Of a stretch of DNA of 64,000 nucleotides, positions 61,504 through 64,000 are shown piece after piece. How positions within the stretch are numbered: position 1 is the first letter of the stretch; every line of letters begins with the position of its first letter. Position numbers and translations under genes: made by a program. The DNA comes from Skermanella aerolata KACC 11604 (GTDB taxonomy: Bacteria > Pseudomonadota > Alphaproteobacteria > Azospirillales > Azospirillaceae): contig NZ_AVFK01000027.1 of the NCBI RefSeq assembly GCF_000936425.1, positions 49,144-113,143 on the forward strand. Reading direction: 5' to 3'. The notes below the pieces were generated by a model. That model was given only the letters and a program-made list of their open reading frames with translations, had not been told where the DNA came from and searched no databases.

Positions 61504-62838
61504 ATGCCCAGCCGCTTCCATGCGACAATCACCGGCGCCTGCCGTGGCGCCAAGTTCTGGCTCAAGAAAGCGCTGGTACCTCTTTGCCTGCTGGAGGATG
61601 CCTCGCCGGAGGTCAGGGCGGGCGCCGACAGCGACGGTCTCGCCTTCGTCGACCTGCGGATCGAGCACGGCCGGATCAGCGCCGTGGTGCCGGGAGGGAC
61701 CGCCCCCTGTTGCAGTCCGGGCATCAACCTTGAACGCGGGCAGGTCTGGCCATGCCCGGTCGATCTGCACACCCATCTGGACAAGGGACACATCTGGCCG
61801 CGCCGGGAGAATCCCGACGGCACCTTCGCGGGCGCTCTCGATGCCGTAGCACGGGACCGGGATGCTAACTGGACCGCCGACGACGTAACCGCCCGCATGG
61901 AGTTCGGCCTGAGATGTGCGTATGCGCACGGTACCCGCGCGGTCCGCACCCATCTCGATTCGGCCGGCAGACAGGCGGAGATATCCTGGCCTGTCTTCGA
62001 CCGGATGCGCGAGCGCTGGAAAGGCCGGATCGACTTGCAGGCTGTCTGCCTCGTGACGCCGGAAACCTATCTGACCGACGAGGGCGATCGAATTGCCGAA
62101 CTGGTGGCCCGCCACGGCGGCGTGCTGGGCTGCGTCACCTATATGGTCCCACGGCTGGACGAGGCGTTGGACCGGCTCTTCGCCCTGGCGGACAAGCATG
62201 GCCTGGACGTCGATTTCCATGTCGATGAGACTGGTGACGCCGAATCCGTCAGCCTCCACCATATCGCGGAGGCGGCGCTGCGCAATCGGTTCGAGCGCCG
62301 CATCCTGTGCGGTCATTGCTGTAGCTTGGCGACACAGGAGCCGGAGCAGGCGGCGAGCACCCTGGACCTCGTGGCGAAGGCCGGGATCGCCGTCGTCACG
62401 CTGCCGATGTGCAACCTCTATCTTCAGGATCGGGTTCCCGGCCGGACGCCGCGCTGGCGCGGAGTGACCCTGCTCCACGAGATGCGGGCGCGGAACATTC
62501 CGGTGGCTGTCGCGTCCGACAATTGCCGCGATCCCTTCTATGGCTACGGCGATCACGACATGGTGGAAGTCTACCGGGAAGCAACGCGGATCCTGCACCT
62601 CGACCGCCCGGTCGGCGACTGGCCCCGAGCCGTGACGGCGACGCCGGCCGGGATCATGGGGCTTGATGGCGCCGGTCGGATCGGAGTGGGGCAGGTCGCC
62701 GATCTCGTGGTCTTCCGCGCCAGAGGCTACAGCGAACTTCTGTCACGGCCCCAGTCCGACCGCGTCGTTCTGCGTGCAGGACAACTGCTGGATGCCGAGG
62801 TCCCGGATTATCGCGAGCTGGATGAGCTGTTCACGTGA
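61504..62838 (+). CDS. CodA-like cytosine/creatinine deaminase-type amidohydrolase
   Basis: A 444-residue amidohydrolase of the cytosine deaminase group. Metal ligands: H89 and H91 in DLHTHLDKGH, His in DFHVDETGD, His in GHCCSL, and Asp in ASDNCRDPF. The C-terminal AGIMGLDGAGRIGVGQVADLVVF block is the family beta-sandwich return. Some CodA relatives act on creatinine, and a creatininase gene lies upstream, so either substrate is possible. The ribosome site of ATG 61504 is weak; an earlier in-frame start is possible but lacks family similarity. Confidence 0.88.
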   Translation: MPSRFHATITGACRGAKFWLKKALVPLCLLEDASPEVRAGADSDGLAFVDLRIEHGRISAVVPGGTAPCCSPGINLERGQVWPCPVDLHTHLDKGHIWPRRENPDGTFAGALDAVARDRDANWTADDVTARMEFGLRCAYAHGTRAVRTHLDSAGRQAEISWPVFDRMRERWKGRIDLQAVCLVTPETYLTDEGDRIAELVARHGGVLGCVTYMVPRLDEALDRLFALADKHGLDVDFHVDETGDAESVSLHHIAEAALRNRFERRILCGHCCSLATQEPEQAASTLDLVAKAGIAVVTLPMCNLYLQDRVPGRTPRWRGVTLLHEMRARNIPVAVASDNCRDPFYGYGDHDMVEVYREATRILHLDRPVGDWPRAVTATPAGIMGLDGAGRIGVGQVADLVVFRARGYSELLSRPQSDRVVLRAGQLLDAEVPDYRELDELFT

Positions 62839-62872
62839 GGCGCAGGGGAGACCAGACGGGACTGGCGAAGGT

Positions 62873-63550
62873 TCAACCGGCTTCGTCAGGCTGGCTCTTC
62901 GGCTTGCGGCCACGACGCTGGGGTCTGACGACGAAGCCCAGCCGCCTCTCCAGATCGTTGAAGAACGTTTCGCTGCCGAGTGGACGGCCTATTGTTTCCG
63001 CACGCCGAAGCGCCGTCACCGCTTCATCGGGGAGTTGCCGTTCGAGCAGCGAGACGAAATCGGGCACCCGGTCGAGGACGGGCTGGACCGTCGCCAGTTC
63101 GTCGTTCCGCCGCCGCAAATGCGCCGAGACACTCGACCACGGCCAGTACTCCGGCTTCTCGACCAGACCGGCGCGGACCGGATTCAACGAGACGTAGCTG
63201 ACAGCGTCGATCAGGTGCTCCTCATCCATCAGAACCGCGCCGAAGCGTCCCTGCCATAGGTGCCCGGTCCAGCCGTTGCGCCTGTTGATGCGCGTCGTGT
63301 AGTTCCGATGGGCCTCGGCCAGCGTTCGCCGCAATCCGTCCTCATCGGACGGGACCAGGATCATGTGGACGTGGTTGGGCATCAGGCAGTAGGCCCAAAC
63401 CTCTGTCCTCGCCTTGGCGGCGGCATCCGCTATCAAATGGCGGTATGATTTGTAGTCGTCGTCGCTAAAGAACGTGCGCTCCTGCCGGTTGCCGCGTTGG
63501 GTGACCAGATGCGGCATGTTCGGGATGACGATCCGGCGGAGGCGCGCCAT
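62873..63550 (-). CDS. REP-associated tyrosine transposase (RAYT, Y1_Tnp/IS200-like)
   Basis: A 225-residue HUH-type Y1 transposase. H60 and H62 in MPNHVHMILVP form the HUH metal site; the likely nucleophile is Y119 in SYVSLNPVRAGLV. LRRIVIPNMPHLVTQRGNR at the start and GHLWQGRFGAVLMDEEHL near 97-114 are typical of RAYTs. Such single-copy chromosomal transposases move REP/REPIN sequences rather than themselves. Three REPIN-like elements with GTAGG feet are in this window. No IS-type ends flank the gene. Confidence 0.92.
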   Translation of the reverse strand: MARLRRIVIPNMPHLVTQRGNRQERTFFSDDDYKSYRHLIADAAAKARTEVWAYCLMPNHVHMILVPSDEDGLRRTLAEAHRNYTTRINRRNGWTGHLWQGRFGAVLMDEEHLIDAVSYVSLNPVRAGLVEKPEYWPWSSVSAHLRRRNDELATVQPVLDRVPDFVSLLERQLPDEAVTALRRAETIGRPLGSETFFNDLERRLGFVVRPQRRGRKPKSQPDEAG

Positions 63551-63825
63551 GACGGTCCTTGAGGTTGTGTGGATAGCGACGCTTACTTAGCCGCGGCCGG
63601 TCTTCGTTGTCATCTGAAACGTAAACTGTCACTGCTTTTCCGGACAAGCATAAACGGTGATGACGGACGGGCCGGCCGGAAATTCCCGAATTTTTCAGCT
63701 TAGTCCGCGCACATTTTCCGCTCATTCCAAAGCGTTGCGGTTTGCCGCCAGAGTGCCAGAGCAACTTGGGCTTGTGCGGCGATAAGATGACCGACCGAAA
63801 AATCAATGTCTTGGAGGAGGTTGGG

Positions 63826-64000
<175 letters not shown>

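Overview
The window is GC-rich chromosomal DNA with strong third-position GC bias and dense, often overlapping genes. Its gene content (cytochrome bc1 operon petABC, a MarR/OmpR/EnvZ-type cluster, phasin, DUF1285-NUDIX-DUF6111-CCA block, PgeF, MidA-like methyltransferase, UbiK, RpoH-like sigma) points to an alphaproteobacterium. Rhodospirillales/Azospirillaceae (Azospirillum/Skermanella type) is the best guess. This placement is inferred from gene families, not from an rRNA. No rRNA, tRNA or CRISPR array was seen.

Layout. 1-4.0 kb: end of an acyl-CoA ligase, then two overlapping signalling genes (receiver-PAS; membrane-receiver-Hpt) with several missing key residues, and a YdjC-type deacetylase. 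4.0-4.6 kb: gene-poor, with a REP-doublet (REPIN-like) element. 4.6-7.8 kb: EmrB-EmrA-MarR drug-efflux operon with two operator-like palindromes. 7.9-9.3 kb: small genes, including a very short SD-led ORF, a DOPA-dioxygenase-family protein and an XRE regulator. 9.4-11.2 kb: CPA2/YbaL antiporter. 11.5-17.5 kb: TRAP transporter membrane subunits followed by a tightly overlapped larA-larC-larE-larB set (nickel-pincer cofactor and a LarA-family racemase/epimerase). 17.5-20.6 kb: unknown 485-aa protein, two adjacent palindromic repeat elements, a broken antitoxin-like gene, TspO. 20.5-27.3 kb: MoxR-DUF58-DUF4159-GATase-like membrane operon on the minus strand. 27.4-30.6 kb: DUF1285, CoA-type NUDIX, DUF6111, CCA nucleotidyltransferase, small membrane protein.

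30.6-36.3 kb: hemF, trmL, petABC, DUF924, VOC protein. 36.4-43.8 kb: PAS-GGDEF-EAL protein, ychF, pth, rplY, prs, a 21-codon membrane peptide, pgeF. 43.9-50.8 kb: MidA-like methyltransferase, lgt, ubiK, YbjN-like protein, proC, a divergent RpoH-like sigma with an upstream mini-ORF, TetR, phasin, and a frameshifted csaA. 50.8-58.3 kb: histidine kinase, response regulator, MarR, ilvE, then moaE-moaD-pgsA-uvrC. 58.6-64 kb: SDR, metallophosphoesterase, creatininase, CodA-like deaminase, a RAYT transposase (the likely mobiliser of the REP elements) and the start of an exported polyglycine protein.

Most of the window is ordinary housekeeping sequence. The items most worth a second look are the REPIN-like elements with an extra outer terminal repeat plus a RAYT in the same window, the degenerate receiver/Hpt pair, the TRAP-lar linkage, the creatininase/CodA-like pair, and three very short SD-led ORFs (8355, 42977 and 48896).
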